64,000 nucleotides of DNA from an uncultured Flavobacteriaceae bacterium (GTDB taxonomy: Bacteria; Bacteroidota; Bacteroidia; Flavobacteriales; Flavobacteriaceae), in NCBI GenBank assembly GCA_943842245.1, contig CALTAJ010000002.1, positions 521,596 through 585,595 of the forward strand, written 5' to 3'. The notes below the pieces were generated by a model. That model was not told where the DNA came from and made no database searches. It worked only from the letters and a program-made list of their open reading frames with translations. Made by a program: the position numbers and the translations under genes. Every line of letters starts with the position of its first letter. Position 1 is the stretch's first letter. Shown one piece after another: positions 26,574-36,076 of the stretch.

Positions 26574-28277
26574 ATGACATTCTCTGAGTGGGTTTTATTC
26601 TTTTTTATAATTCAAGGTATTCACTTTATGGGAACATGGAAGCTATACAAGGCTGCAGGTTATAAATCTTGGCAGGCAGTCGTTCCAATCTATAATGCTA
26701 TAATTTTAATGAAAATTATAAAACGTCCTGGATGGTGGGTGGTCTTACTTTTTGTCCCAACCATTAATCTAATTTTATTTGGAGTAATTTGGGTAGAGAC
26801 AATGCGAAGTTTTGGGAAAAACACAATAAAAGATACTGCGCTTGTCTTACTTACTCTTGGGCTATATATTTATGTTATTAATTACAGTGATAAGTTAACT
26901 CATATTGCTGATCGAAGCTTACGTCCTAGAACTGGTTTTGGTGAAACTTTGAGTTCAATTCTTTGGGCTGTAATACTTGCAACTATTGTGCATAATTATT
27001 TTATTCAGCCTTATATTATACCTACAGGGTCTTTAGAGAAATCTTTACTTATTGGAGATTTTCTTTTTGTGAGTAAATTTCATTATGGTGCTAGAGCACC
27101 AATGACCGCTATTTCTGCACCTATGGTTCACGATACTATACCTGGTTTAAAAATACGTTCTTATCTAAAATATCCTCAATATCCATATTTAAGATTACCT
27201 AGATTACAAAAAATTAGACGTAATGATATTGTTGTATTTAGTTGGCCTGCTGATACGGTTCGTCAATTTTTTGTTCGTGAAAAAAGAGTTGATAAACCTA
27301 TAGATAAAAAATCTAACTATGTAAAAAGATGTGTTGGTGTCCCAGGTGATACATTAGAAATTATTGACGGTTTTGTTCATACTAATGGAATAAAGAATGT
27401 TCTTCCTGAAAGAGCTCGAGTTCAATATACTTTTCATGCATATGCTAAAAAAGGAGTGTCATCTCGAAAATTACTTTCTCAAGGATTTGAAGACTTTAAT
27501 CGAACCTATAAAATTGATAATATCACTGAAAATTCTTATCAAAAAATTATTCCTCATATAATTGGTAGAATGGGAAATACAATTGAAAACTTTAAAGTTG
27601 TTACTCCATCAAAAGGACTGCCTGCAGATATAATTTTTGAGGAAGGATTGAGAGTAAGTGAGATATTAGAGTTAAAAAAAGAAATGAGTTTAACACTCGA
27701 AGAAGCTTCCATTTTGAGAAAAATTTCAGGAATAGATAGTGTTAATCGATCAATTAATACGATTAAAATCCCTAATGAAACATTTTTTCCAAATAAAATA
27801 ACTTATAATTGGAATGAAGACAACTTTGGTCCCATAGTAATTCCAAAAAAAGGAATGAAAGTAGAATTAAATCGAAAAAATATTTCTCTTTACAAAAAAA
27901 TTATAAGTGAATATGAAGGAAATAAACTAGAGATTAATCTCTCACAAATCAAAGTAAATGATATTCATGTAGAGCAATATACATTTAAAAAAGATTATTA
28001 TTGGATGATGGGTGACAATCGGCATAAATCAGAAGATAGTAGATTTTGGGGTTTTGTTCCAGATGATCATATTGTTGGGAAACCCATCTTTATTTGGTTT
28101 AGTATTAAGGGAATAAATGATGGACTAAAAAACTGGAAAATCCGATGGGATAGAGTATTTACCACTGTAGATGGTCCAGGGGAAAGACATTCCTACTTCC
28201 CTTACTTTGCTGGATTTGTAATCTTGTGGCAAGGATTTGTGTTTTATCGAAGAAAAAAAAATAAACTTAAAGAATGA
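26574..28277 (+). CDS. lepB: Signal peptidase I, long form with N-terminal membrane domain
   Basis: At 567 residues this is much longer than the roughly 250-320 of many signal peptidases. Residues 1-120 form a multi-helix DUF5684-like membrane region (KSWQAVVPIYNAIILMKI). The peptidase begins at about 130, with nucleophile Ser in IPTGSLEKSL (about 152) and general-base Lys in NYVKRCVGVPGD (about 250). An insertion of roughly 200 residues separates this from MMGDNRHKSEDSRFWGFVP (about 479). A further helix is at the C-terminus. It removes signal peptides from exported proteins. Confidence 0.92.
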   Translation: MTFSEWVLFFFIIQGIHFMGTWKLYKAAGYKSWQAVVPIYNAIILMKIIKRPGWWVVLLFVPTINLILFGVIWVETMRSFGKNTIKDTALVLLTLGLYIYVINYSDKLTHIADRSLRPRTGFGETLSSILWAVILATIVHNYFIQPYIIPTGSLEKSLLIGDFLFVSKFHYGARAPMTAISAPMVHDTIPGLKIRSYLKYPQYPYLRLPRLQKIRRNDIVVFSWPADTVRQFFVREKRVDKPIDKKSNYVKRCVGVPGDTLEIIDGFVHTNGIKNVLPERARVQYTFHAYAKKGVSSRKLLSQGFEDFNRTYKIDNITENSYQKIIPHIIGRMGNTIENFKVVTPSKGLPADIIFEEGLRVSEILELKKEMSLTLEEASILRKISGIDSVNRSINTIKIPNETFFPNKITYNWNEDNFGPIVIPKKGMKVELNRKNISLYKKIISEYEGNKLEINLSQIKVNDIHVEQYTFKKDYYWMMGDNRHKSEDSRFWGFVPDDHIVGKPIFIWFSIKGINDGLKNWKIRWDRVFTTVDGPGERHSYFPYFAGFVILWQGFVFYRRKKNKLKE

Positions 28278-28891
28278 TTCCGCTGCTTTGCCCAGTATAT
28301 CTTCCAAATGTTGAATACTTAGCATGGCTTTTAAAACAAGATAGTGTAGCTTTCTCAGGTGAAACACCTTATCAAAAACAAACCTTCAGAAATAGATCAG
28401 TTATATATGGAGCAAATGGGAAATTAAAATTAATTATTCCTGTGCGTCACACTAAAAAAAATATAAAATGTCTAGATCAAGATATAGAAATTGCTTATGA
28501 TATGGATTGGCAAAATCAGCACTGGAGGTCCATATGCTCTTCATATCGATCTTCCCCTTATTTTCAGTTTTATGAGGATGAAATTAAACCTTTTTACCAA
28601 GAAAAAAAGGATAACTTGTTTATGTTCAATCTGGCTTTATTAGATAAAATAATGATTCTCTTGGAAGAGTGTTTTGAGTATGAAATTGTTTCCTTTGAAA
28701 AGGATATATTTAAACAATCCGACTCACTAATTACTCCAAAAATTAAGTCAAAAACTCAATTTAACAAATATACACAGGTATTTTCCTCTAAGCATGGCTT
28801 TATTCCTAATTTAAGTATACTTGATGTTCTTTTTAACCTTGGTCCTAATAGCTCTAATTATTTGAAAAATATTTCTTTAAAAATTAGTTAA
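28274..28891 (+). CDS. WbqC-like family protein
   Basis: The 205-residue protein matches the WbqC family by its early CPVYLPNVEYLAWLLK, PYQKQTFRNR and WRSICSSYRSSPYFQFYED. Members occur near polysaccharide genes and elsewhere; a glycan-related enzymatic role is suspected but not proven. It overlaps lepB by 4 bases (ATGA). Its stop overlaps that of the convergent EEP gene, leaving no room for a separate terminator. Confidence 0.8.
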   Translation: MIPLLCPVYLPNVEYLAWLLKQDSVAFSGETPYQKQTFRNRSVIYGANGKLKLIIPVRHTKKNIKCLDQDIEIAYDMDWQNQHWRSICSSYRSSPYFQFYEDEIKPFYQEKKDNLFMFNLALLDKIMILLEECFEYEIVSFEKDIFKQSDSLITPKIKSKTQFNKYTQVFSSKHGFIPNLSILDVLFNLGPNSSNYLKNISLKIS

Positions 28892-29895
28892 GGAAACTGA
28901 AGTACTACAGAAATAGGTTTATGATCTGAAAGTTCGACCTCATGAGTTATATAATCTAATGTCGTAATATTTGTAGTTGTAAAAATATAATCAATTCTTA
29001 AAGGGAAATAAGGAAATTGGTATGTTGAGCCAAATCCTTGTCCTTTTTCCTTAAATGTATCTAAGCGATTTTTTGATAGATTTTTATAACTCTCTGAAAA
29101 AGCATTATTATTTAAGTCTGTACAAATTATTTCAGGGAATTTATTGGACTGTGAAAGCTTATTAAATTTTAAGACTTGTTGCTTTTGAGTTTCGAAAACA
29201 TTTTTAATTTTTGACCTAATTTTTTTTGAATAATTTGACGATAACAATGTATCCTTAGAATTAATTTTTAGAGACTCGAAATGTAAATTATATAAACGTA
29301 AAGTATCTTGCTTCCATACTAAGTCACTTTGCATTCCACCGTTTGAAGAACCTTCAAAGGATATGATTTTTGAATTCACAAGAGGATATTTAGATATAAT
29401 ACATGATCCTATCTTCCCTTTTGGGACGTAGGGTTTAAATATTTTATATGAATAATTAGTAAATCTTGGTGCCTGATCTTGATTATACTCTTGAAAACAT
29501 ACCACATCGGGTTTAACTAACTCTATGTAATTAAAAATTAAACTTGGAATTTCTTTTGTGTCTATCCAGTCAAAAAGATTAAATGAACGGACATTATAAC
29601 TCATAACAGTTAAACCTTTAGATGTTATTATTCCTTTAGATTTAAATTGATATAACGACTGCCAAGCTTCAAAACTTATTGCAAAAACTAAAAAGAAAAG
29701 GAAAAATGGCCATTTAAAACGCAAAAACCAGTAAACTGAAAAAATAAGATTTATAAGGCATAATAGGGGTGTTCCAAGGGAAAGAATTGGAAAATTGAAA
29801 CCTAAGTTCAAGATATCCATGGTAAATAATTGTAGTAAAAGAAAAAAAATATTGATAATTAAAAGTGACTTAAATAAAAAAGATTTTTTATCCAT
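28888..29895 (-). CDS. Endonuclease/exonuclease/phosphatase-family membrane protein
   Basis: The 335-residue protein has two or three N-terminal membrane helices (about 10-75). An EEP catalytic domain follows, with MSYNVRSFNLFDW (about 105), VVCFQEYNQD (metal Glu), ICTDLNNNAFSES and a final LSDHKPISVVL. The fold covers phosphodiesterases and sphingomyelinase-like enzymes. The membrane anchor suggests an envelope or lipid phosphate substrate. It is the last gene of the minus-strand group that begins at 34906. Confidence 0.83.
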   Translation of the reverse strand: MDKKSFLFKSLLIINIFFLLLQLFTMDILNLGFNFPILSLGTPLLCLINLIFSVYWFLRFKWPFFLFFLVFAISFEAWQSLYQFKSKGIITSKGLTVMSYNVRSFNLFDWIDTKEIPSLIFNYIELVKPDVVCFQEYNQDQAPRFTNYSYKIFKPYVPKGKIGSCIISKYPLVNSKIISFEGSSNGGMQSDLVWKQDTLRLYNLHFESLKINSKDTLLSSNYSKKIRSKIKNVFETQKQQVLKFNKLSQSNKFPEIICTDLNNNAFSESYKNLSKNRLDTFKEKGQGFGSTYQFPYFPLRIDYIFTTTNITTLDYITHEVELSDHKPISVVLQFP

Positions 29896-29904
29896 CCTTA
29901 ATCA

Positions 29905-30786
29905 CTAACTTTTCCCTACTTTAAAGAGAAAGTCTTTTTCCGCTTGGGTAAGACTTTCATAACCAGAAATACTAATTTTATCTAATATTCTGTCTATACG
30001 TTTTTGCTTTTCGCCAGCATTTGACACTTTTTTATTTATTTTTTGAGATTTTTCTCTTTTAAAAACAGTTCTCATCTTTGGCTTTTTACGAAAGATATTT
30101 ATGATTTTATCGATAAAATTCTCAAAAGGCTTCCCAATATCTTTTCCATTTTTAAGTTGTTTTACGTAATAAAAACCTAAAATAGCTCCTCCAAGATGGG
30201 CTAAGTGACCTCCAGCGTTACCATATGGGATTTGAACGACATCTAAAAGTAAAAAAGCAATTCCCAGATAGCGAAGCTTTACGTTAAACAAAATAAGACG
30301 GATCTCTAAATCAGGAGAATAAGTTGACATAAAAATAAATATAGCCATTACTCCTGCAGATGCACCAATCATTACGGGAGAAGAATTTTGAAATGCAGGG
30401 AAGAAAGTATAACTTAAGATAAAAGTAATTCCTCCTACTACAACACCCAAAAAATAGACATTGAAAAATGTATTGGAGGGAAATAAATTCAAAAATAGTT
30501 TTGAGGAAAAGAACAATAAATACATATTCCAAAATAAATGAAAAAAGCCTGAGTGTAAAAAACTGTAGGTTATAATAGACCATGGCTTAGTTGATAAATC
30601 AATCCATGAAGCAGATAATTCAAACCAGTTAAAAAAATTAGTTGAAGAAAAATTAAATAAAAATAAAACAGTTTTTATTAACATAGGGAGTACAAAACAA
30701 ACTACATTAATTAAAATAAGCTTTTCAGCACTATTTAGTTGTTGAATACGAATATTAAATTGTTCCTTAAAGGTCATATATCCCAA
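29905..30786 (-). CDS. Rhomboid-family intramembrane serine protease (with C-terminal extension)
   Basis: The 293-residue protein has six or so membrane helices. The conserved rhomboid residues are visible: FWNMYLLFF after helix 2, GASAGVMAIF with catalytic Ser (about 145) and HLAHLGGAILGF with catalytic His (about 200). A basic, soluble C-terminal tail follows (about 215-293). The upstream neighbour is a second rhomboid with which it overlaps by 13 bases. An alternative ATG three codons in (30777) is possible. Confidence 0.88.
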   Translation of the reverse strand: MGYMTFKEQFNIRIQQLNSAEKLILINVVCFVLPMLIKTVLFLFNFSSTNFFNWFELSASWIDLSTKPWSIITYSFLHSGFFHLFWNMYLLFFSSKLFLNLFPSNTFFNVYFLGVVVGGITFILSYTFFPAFQNSSPVMIGASAGVMAIFIFMSTYSPDLEIRLILFNVKLRYLGIAFLLLDVVQIPYGNAGGHLAHLGGAILGFYYVKQLKNGKDIGKPFENFIDKIINIFRKKPKMRTVFKREKSQKINKKVSNAGEKQKRIDRILDKISISGYESLTQAEKDFLFKVGKS

Positions 30787-31514
30787 CGGTTTTTATCGAA
30801 TTGATTTTTTTTCCAATACCACATCATAATTAATCCTGTTACTGCACCACCTATATGAGCAAAGTGGGCAATGGGACCAATAGAATATGATGTAAATCCA
30901 AAAAATAAATCTCCCAAAATTAAGAGGGGAACAAGCACTTTTGCTTTTACAGGTATGGGTGGAAAAAGCAGCATTAATCTAGCATTAGGAAAGAGAAAAG
31001 CAAAAGCAACCAAAACCCCATACAATGCCCCAGAAGCCCCAACCATTACTCCATTAAATGCAGATAAACTTGAAAGTAACTTATCTCTTCCAATACGCTC
31101 CACTATTTCGTAAGAAAGATCGCTGCTTTGAAGAAATTCATTTACTTCAAAACTGCTCAAGCCCTCTGATAATAAAAGGTCATAAACCCCATTAATTTGA
31201 AAATAATAAAGAAATAATTGTAATGCAGCAGCACCAAATCCTGTAGATAAATAAAAGAAAATAAATTTATTTCTACCCCACATTTGCTCAATAGGTACAC
31301 CAAACATATACAGGCCGAACATATTAAAAAATATATGTCCAAAGTCGCCATGCATGAACATGTGAGTCAAAGGTTGCCAATACTGAAATTTTGGATTTGA
31401 AGGATAATGAAGTGCAAATAAATCATAAACTAAATCTCCCAAAGAAAGTGATGCTACAAAAAAGATAACATTTATAATCAAAAGATGTTTTACTGTCTCA
31501 GTTAAATTTCGCAT
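30774..31514 (-). CDS. Rhomboid-family intramembrane serine protease
   Basis: The 246-residue protein has HMFMHGDFGHIFFNMFGLYMFG (loop 1 and helix 2), the catalytic Ser in VGASGALYGVLVAF (about 165) and the His in HFAHIGGAVTGL (about 220). It cuts membrane proteins within or near the bilayer. Its start shares a base with the mutL stop, so translation is probably coupled. It carries an insert of about 50 residues between helices 3 and 4 (LLSEGLSSFEVNEFLQSSDL). Confidence 0.9.
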   Translation of the reverse strand: MRNLTETVKHLLIINVIFFVASLSLGDLVYDLFALHYPSNPKFQYWQPLTHMFMHGDFGHIFFNMFGLYMFGVPIEQMWGRNKFIFFYLSTGFGAAALQLFLYYFQINGVYDLLLSEGLSSFEVNEFLQSSDLSYEIVERIGRDKLLSSLSAFNGVMVGASGALYGVLVAFAFLFPNARLMLLFPPIPVKAKVLVPLLILGDLFFGFTSYSIGPIAHFAHIGGAVTGLIMMWYWKKNQFDKNRWDI

Positions 31515-33301
31515 CAGTTTAGTTTTTGCTCTATTTCAGTCTTTTGTAGAGAAATAAATATAGATTTATTAAATGGTGATATACTTGTTTCTTTACATCC
31601 AAAAAAATCATCCAAAAGAGTTTGCTGCTCAGTTGACGTTAAGACTTCGCCAGATTTAATTGATAATGTCTTTGATAGTGTCTTTGCAATTTGATCAGCT
31701 TGACTTAAATGTTTTCCAGATAGATGTGAATTTTCACCAGAGAGTAATGTTTCGATTACCGATTCGATTTTAGAGTGTGGACAGTGTTCTGGACAACCCA
31801 TAACCTCAAGAGTTACTTTATCTTTTAACTTCATTTGAAAACCTAAAGCTAACAAAATGTCTTTATTTTGATTAAACTCCTCAGTTTGTTGTGGATTTAT
31901 TTTGATTTCTAAAGGAAATAATAACTGTTGGCTTAAACTAGTTTTTGCAGTAATCGATCCTAAAAAACGCTCATATAGGATACGTTGGTGGGCTCGCCTT
32001 TGATCAATTAGTAAAATACTCGTTTGCAATGGACATACTATATATTTTAAAAATAATTGAAAAACACGAGTAGTCTGAGGAACATCTATTAAAGTTTTTT
32101 GCTCAATATGTTCTCTACCGTTAACTAAATTAAACCCTGAAAGTAATCCCTCTCTCTCATGATTATTTTTTTTTGAATAATTAGATGATTTATCCTTAAA
32201 CGGATTGAAACTAGAATCAATATCAATAGTTGGCATTAATGGAGTCTTTTCTATGAAATCATAAGGTATAGCCAAATCCTTATTTTGCTCAAAATCTAAT
32301 GTAGGTATTACTTGAAAAATACCTAAACTGTGTTTGATAGCTGACCTTAAAATGGCATAAATACTTTGCTCTTCCTCAAACTTAATTTCAGTTTTAGTTG
32401 GATGAATATTGATGTCAATTGTTTTTGGATCGACACTCAGATATAAAAAATATCCTGGGTGATATCCTGGCCGAAGTAGTCCTTCAAAAGCACTATTAAC
32501 AGCGTGATTGAGAAATGGACTTTTAATAAAGCGATTATTAACAAAAAAAAACTGTTGCCCCCGTGTTTTTTTTGAAAATTCAGGCTTGAGAACAAATCCT
32601 TTTAAATGAGTTAGGGAAGTTATCTCTTCAATCGGAATAAGCTGGTTATCCCATTTGGATCCAAAAATAGTAATGATACGCTTTCTAAGATTTGATGAGC
32701 TCAAATCAAAAAGCTCACTACCATTGTTAAAAAATAAAAAATTAATTTCTGGATGGGCCAGTGCTATTCTTTGAAATTCGTCAATTATATGTCGGAGTTC
32801 AACTGTGTCTGATTTTAAAAAGTTTCTTCGTGCTGGAATATTAAAAAATAAACTTTTTACTGCAATTGAGGTTCCTTGAGGTTGAGTAGACAAGCTTTGA
32901 TTCTTTATTTTACTTCCCTCTATTTTTAAACAATGAGAGACCTCATCAACAGAGGTTCTGGTGTGGGTTTCTATATTTGAAATTGCTGCTATAGATGCTA
33001 AGGCTTCGCCTCGAAAACCTTTAGTGTTAAGTGCAAATAAATCTTCGGCTAAATTAATCTTTGAAGTGGCATGTCTCTCAAAAGCTAATAGAATATCCAA
33101 TCTATTCATTCCTAATCCATTATCTATAACTTGAATAAGTGTTTTACCAGCATCCTTCACAATAAGTTGAATAGTTGAAGCCTTTGCATCTACAGCATTT
33201 TCTAATAATTCTTTCACTACAGAAGCAGGTCGTTGAATCACCTCCCCTGCTGCAATCTGATTAGCTACGTGATCCGGTAAAAGAGAAATTCTAGAACTCA
33301 T
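31514..33301 (-). CDS. mutL: DNA mismatch repair protein MutL, endonuclease motifs not seen
   Basis: The 595-residue protein has an intact GHKL ATPase: NQIAAGEVIQRPASVVKELL, DNGLGM and GFRGEALASI. The C-terminal dimer domain starts near 410. The nuclease motif of most Dam-independent MutL proteins, DQHAxxExxxxE, is replaced by DQRRAHQRILYE. The later CPHGRP zinc motif reads SPFNKS, and the ACK-type motif is absent. Mismatch repair via MutS recruitment is expected, but nicking by MutL itself is doubtful. This may be a trait of the phylum. Confidence 0.92.
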   Translation of the reverse strand: MSSRISLLPDHVANQIAAGEVIQRPASVVKELLENAVDAKASTIQLIVKDAGKTLIQVIDNGLGMNRLDILLAFERHATSKINLAEDLFALNTKGFRGEALASIAAISNIETHTRTSVDEVSHCLKIEGSKIKNQSLSTQPQGTSIAVKSLFFNIPARRNFLKSDTVELRHIIDEFQRIALAHPEINFLFFNNGSELFDLSSSNLRKRIITIFGSKWDNQLIPIEEITSLTHLKGFVLKPEFSKKTRGQQFFFVNNRFIKSPFLNHAVNSAFEGLLRPGYHPGYFLYLSVDPKTIDINIHPTKTEIKFEEEQSIYAILRSAIKHSLGIFQVIPTLDFEQNKDLAIPYDFIEKTPLMPTIDIDSSFNPFKDKSSNYSKKNNHEREGLLSGFNLVNGREHIEQKTLIDVPQTTRVFQLFLKYIVCPLQTSILLIDQRRAHQRILYERFLGSITAKTSLSQQLLFPLEIKINPQQTEEFNQNKDILLALGFQMKLKDKVTLEVMGCPEHCPHSKIESVIETLLSGENSHLSGKHLSQADQIAKTLSKTLSIKSGEVLTSTEQQTLLDDFFGCKETSISPFNKSIFISLQKTEIEQKLN

Positions 33302-33312
33302 TAATAAGTCTG

Positions 33313-33597
33313 CTAAAAAATACTTAAATCAAAATCAAGAATATACAAACAAGCAAAAACTAAAATCAAAATAATGATAAGTAATCTTAGGGAAATTGAA
33401 CGATTTTTTCGAGTACGCATTTGGATTCTGGTTTTATTCCATTGGTATCCAAAATCATTGCTATTATGTGTATCGCGATATTTTGTAAACTTGGAGTCAA
33501 ACTCATAAATATTCCCCTTATCTTTTCCTTTAAAATACCTCGGGGTATAATTATACCTTCTGTTTTTTTGAAGTTTAAATAAATTTGAATTTAACAT
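33313..33597 (-). CDS. Small membrane protein, often mislabelled riboflavin synthase beta in this group
   Basis: The 94-residue protein has a basic N-terminal part (NRRYNYTPRYFKGKDKGN) and a single C-terminal membrane helix (SLRLLIIILILVFACLYIL). Homologues beside ribH in Flavobacteriaceae have been labelled riboflavin synthase subunit beta, apparently by position only. Nothing in the sequence supports that enzyme activity. It sits between ribH and mutL. Function unknown. Confidence 0.75.
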   Translation of the reverse strand: MLNSNLFKLQKNRRYNYTPRYFKGKDKGNIYEFDSKFTKYRDTHNSNDFGYQWNKTRIQMRTRKNRSISLRLLIIILILVFACLYILDFDLSIF

Positions 33598-33648
33598 ATT
33601 TTAAAGGTACAAGAAAGCTGTAAAAATATAAACTCTAAAGAAGAAAAA

Positions 33649-34137
33649 TTAGACTTGTTTCAAATGAAAATTTGCCATTTTAAGAGCTGCTATTGCAGCT
33701 TCTACACCTTTGTTACCATGTTTTCCACCACTCCGATCTTTAGCTTGGCTGAGATTGTCATCAGTCAATACACAAAAAATTACTGGAACATCATTATGTA
33801 CATTAAGGTCTTTAATCCCCTGAGCAACAGAATGACAAATGAATTCAAAATGTTTAGTTTCTCCTTTAATCACACTTCCAATTACTATAACGGCATCGGG
33901 TTTTTGTTCTTGAGCTTTTTTAGCACCATAAATTAATTCATGGCTGCCAGGGACCTTGGATAATTTTATATTTTTTTGATTAACACCTGCATCAATTAGC
34001 GTTTTCTTAGCTCCCTCTGCAAGAGAAAAAGTAATGTCATGGTTCCACTCAGAAACTACAAGATGGATATGGAACTTACTTCCATCAGGTATGTTATTTG
34101 CATCGTATTCAGAAAGATTGTTCAAGGCTGATGCCAT
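33649..34137 (-). CDS. ribH: 6,7-dimethyl-8-ribityllumazine synthase
   Basis: The 162-residue enzyme shows the family motifs SEWNHDIT, SKVPGSHELIYGAKKA, IGSVIKGETKHFEFICHSVAQGI and SGGKHGNKGVEAAIAAL. It condenses the ribityl-aminopyrimidine with dihydroxybutanone phosphate in riboflavin synthesis. The catalytic His is in the KHFEF segment. It starts one base after the TPR gene stop (gap 34138), so it is co-transcribed with it. Confidence 0.95.
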   Translation of the reverse strand: MASALNNLSEYDANNIPDGSKFHIHLVVSEWNHDITFSLAEGAKKTLIDAGVNQKNIKLSKVPGSHELIYGAKKAQEQKPDAVIVIGSVIKGETKHFEFICHSVAQGIKDLNVHNDVPVIFCVLTDDNLSQAKDRSGGKHGNKGVEAAIAALKMANFHLKQV

Positions 34138-34138
34138 T

Positions 34139-34906
34139 TTATTTTAAAATGGATTTTAATTTAGCTATTTGAACAGCCACCATATTTGCTTCTTGTGATT
34201 CTTTAAATTCTTTATCTATTCTTTCAAGATAAGTCAATGCCTGAGAATCTTTTCCTAATTTAGAACCTATCATTGCAGCTTTATATAGAAATTTTGGAGT
34301 ACTATACATATTGTTATTTACGTTAGATGCAGTAACATAGTAGTCAAATGCTTCCTCTAATTGACCCATCTGAGCAAAAGCGTCACCAATAGCCCCTTTT
34401 GCAAGAGCTCCAAGTAAAACATCTTCAGAATTGAATTGATCAAGGTAAGCAATAGCGTTTTGGTAATCTTTAATGTTAAGATAGGCCATGCCAGCACTGT
34501 ACGTAGCTAATTTTGCTGCGGTAGTCCCCTTATAATTTTTGATAATATCTAAGAAACCATATTTACCTTCTCCTCCATTTAAAGCTCTTTTGTATAAAGA
34601 ATCCGAATCTTGACTGTTTACTGCTAACTCAAAATAAAACTGAGCTTGATTTAATTCGCTGATTGCTTCTTTAGTTTTAGGCTCTATTACATAATTTTGG
34701 TATCCAAGATAACCTAGAACTCCAACAGCAACGATACCGATAAAAGTTAAAATTACGTTTTGGTATTTAACAACCCATTCTTCAGTTTTAGAAGCAGTAG
34801 AATTCAAAGTTTCGAAAACTTCAGCTGTTGTACTTTCCTGAATTTCTTCAGTTTGTTTTGAGGAGATTTTTGATTTTTTGGATCCTCTTTTTTTATATGT
34901 TGCCAT
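34139..34906 (-). CDS. Single-pass membrane protein with TPR-like repeats
   Basis: The 255-residue protein has a basic, Ser/Thr-rich N-terminus, one membrane helix at about 52-72 (VILTFIGIVAVGVLGYLGYQNYV) and a periplasmic helical repeat region (LATYSAGMAYLNIKDYQNAIAYLDQF and later units). The layout resembles YfgM-type translocon-associated TPR proteins, which is an inference. It heads the minus-strand group that includes ribH and mutL. Confidence 0.82.
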   Translation of the reverse strand: MATYKKRGSKKSKISSKQTEEIQESTTAEVFETLNSTASKTEEWVVKYQNVILTFIGIVAVGVLGYLGYQNYVIEPKTKEAISELNQAQFYFELAVNSQDSDSLYKRALNGGEGKYGFLDIIKNYKGTTAAKLATYSAGMAYLNIKDYQNAIAYLDQFNSEDVLLGALAKGAIGDAFAQMGQLEEAFDYYVTASNVNNNMYSTPKFLYKAAMIGSKLGKDSQALTYLERIDKEFKESQEANMVAVQIAKLKSILK

Positions 34907-34979
34907 AAAAAATATTTTAGCCAGTAAAATTAGTCTTTTTATTCTAATTCAAAAAACCCTTCAGTAGCTTCTAACTTAT

Positions 34980-34987
34980 TATTTTTG
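34980..34987 (+). promoter_or_regulatory. -7 promoter element directly before recF
   Basis: TATTTTTG fits TAnnTTTG and ends only 6 bases before the recF ATG at 34994. Transcription would then begin at or next to the start codon. Confidence 0.45.
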
Positions 34988-34993
34988 TGATAT

Positions 34994-36073
34994 ATGTATT
35001 TAAAACAACTTACCTTAACCCAATACAAAAACGTTAGTTTTAAAACTTTTGATTTTAGCCCAAAAATAAATTGTTTTATAGGGGATAACGGAATTGGAAA
35101 GTCTAACATAATAGATTCAATCTACCACTTAGCTTTTGGTAAAAGTTATTTCAATCCAATTGCAATTCAAAATATTCAAGTAGATAAAGATTTTTTTGTT
35201 TTAGATGGTCGCTTTGAAAAGGATGGGAGAGATGAAAAAATTATTTGCTCTTTAAAGAGAGGACAAAAAAAAATTATAAAACGTAATGGAAAGAAATATG
35301 AAAGACTTTCAGAGCATATAGGGCTTATTCCAACTGTAATAATTTCTCCTGCCGATCGAGATTTAATTTCAGATGGAAGTAGCGCACGCAGAAAATTCAT
35401 GGACGGGGTTATCGGACAAACCGATGTCCTTTTTCTTCAAAATTTAATTGAGTATAATAAAATAATCTCTCAACGTAATGCTCTACTTAAATTCTTTGCT
35501 TTAAATAACACATTTGATAAAGATTCCTTGGTTATATATAATGAACAGCTTGTAAAACGAAGTGCCATTATTTATGAGAAAAGATTGGCATTTATGGAAG
35601 ATTTTATCCCTGTTTTTAATGCTCGTTATAAAAATATAAGCGAAGGAAAGGAAATTATTAGTCTTGAGTATGAAAGTCAATTGCAAAAAAAAACTCACAA
35701 AGAGCTATTAGAAACTAGTCTCCCTAAAGACAAGGTGCTTCAATATACAACTCAAGGGATACATAAGGATGACATCAGCTTTTTATTAGAGGGCCAGCCT
35801 ATTAAAAAATTTGGTAGTCAAGGACAGCAAAAAACTTTCTTAGTAGCTTTGAAATTTGCTCAATTTGAATTTTTAAAAACACAAATTGGTGGAGCACCAA
35901 TTCTTTTACTAGATGACGCTTTTGATAAATTAGATCAAAAAAGAGTCACTCAAATAATATCTCTTGTCGAAAAAAATGATTTCGGACAAATATTTATAAC
36001 TGATACACATGAGGAAAGAACACTCGAAGCATTGGAAAAAAGCCAATCTAATTATCAAATTTTTAAACTTTAA
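34994..36073 (+). CDS. recF: DNA replication and repair protein RecF
   Basis: The 359-residue SMC-like ATPase has Walker A GDNGIGKSNIIDS (about 29-41). A signature-like segment GSQGQQKTFLVALKFAQF (about 275) precedes Walker B PILLLDDAFDKLD (about 301). RecF loads RecA at gapped DNA with RecO and RecR. The next two genes (a lipoprotein and a DUF721 protein) follow closely, so they may share its promoter. The start is supported by the usual YLKQLTLTQYKN opening. Confidence 0.95.
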   Translation: MYLKQLTLTQYKNVSFKTFDFSPKINCFIGDNGIGKSNIIDSIYHLAFGKSYFNPIAIQNIQVDKDFFVLDGRFEKDGRDEKIICSLKRGQKKIIKRNGKKYERLSEHIGLIPTVIISPADRDLISDGSSARRKFMDGVIGQTDVLFLQNLIEYNKIISQRNALLKFFALNNTFDKDSLVIYNEQLVKRSAIIYEKRLAFMEDFIPVFNARYKNISEGKEIISLEYESQLQKKTHKELLETSLPKDKVLQYTTQGIHKDDISFLLEGQPIKKFGSQGQQKTFLVALKFAQFEFLKTQIGGAPILLLDDAFDKLDQKRVTQIISLVEKNDFGQIFITDTHEERTLEALEKSQSNYQIFKL

Positions 36074-36076
36074 ATT

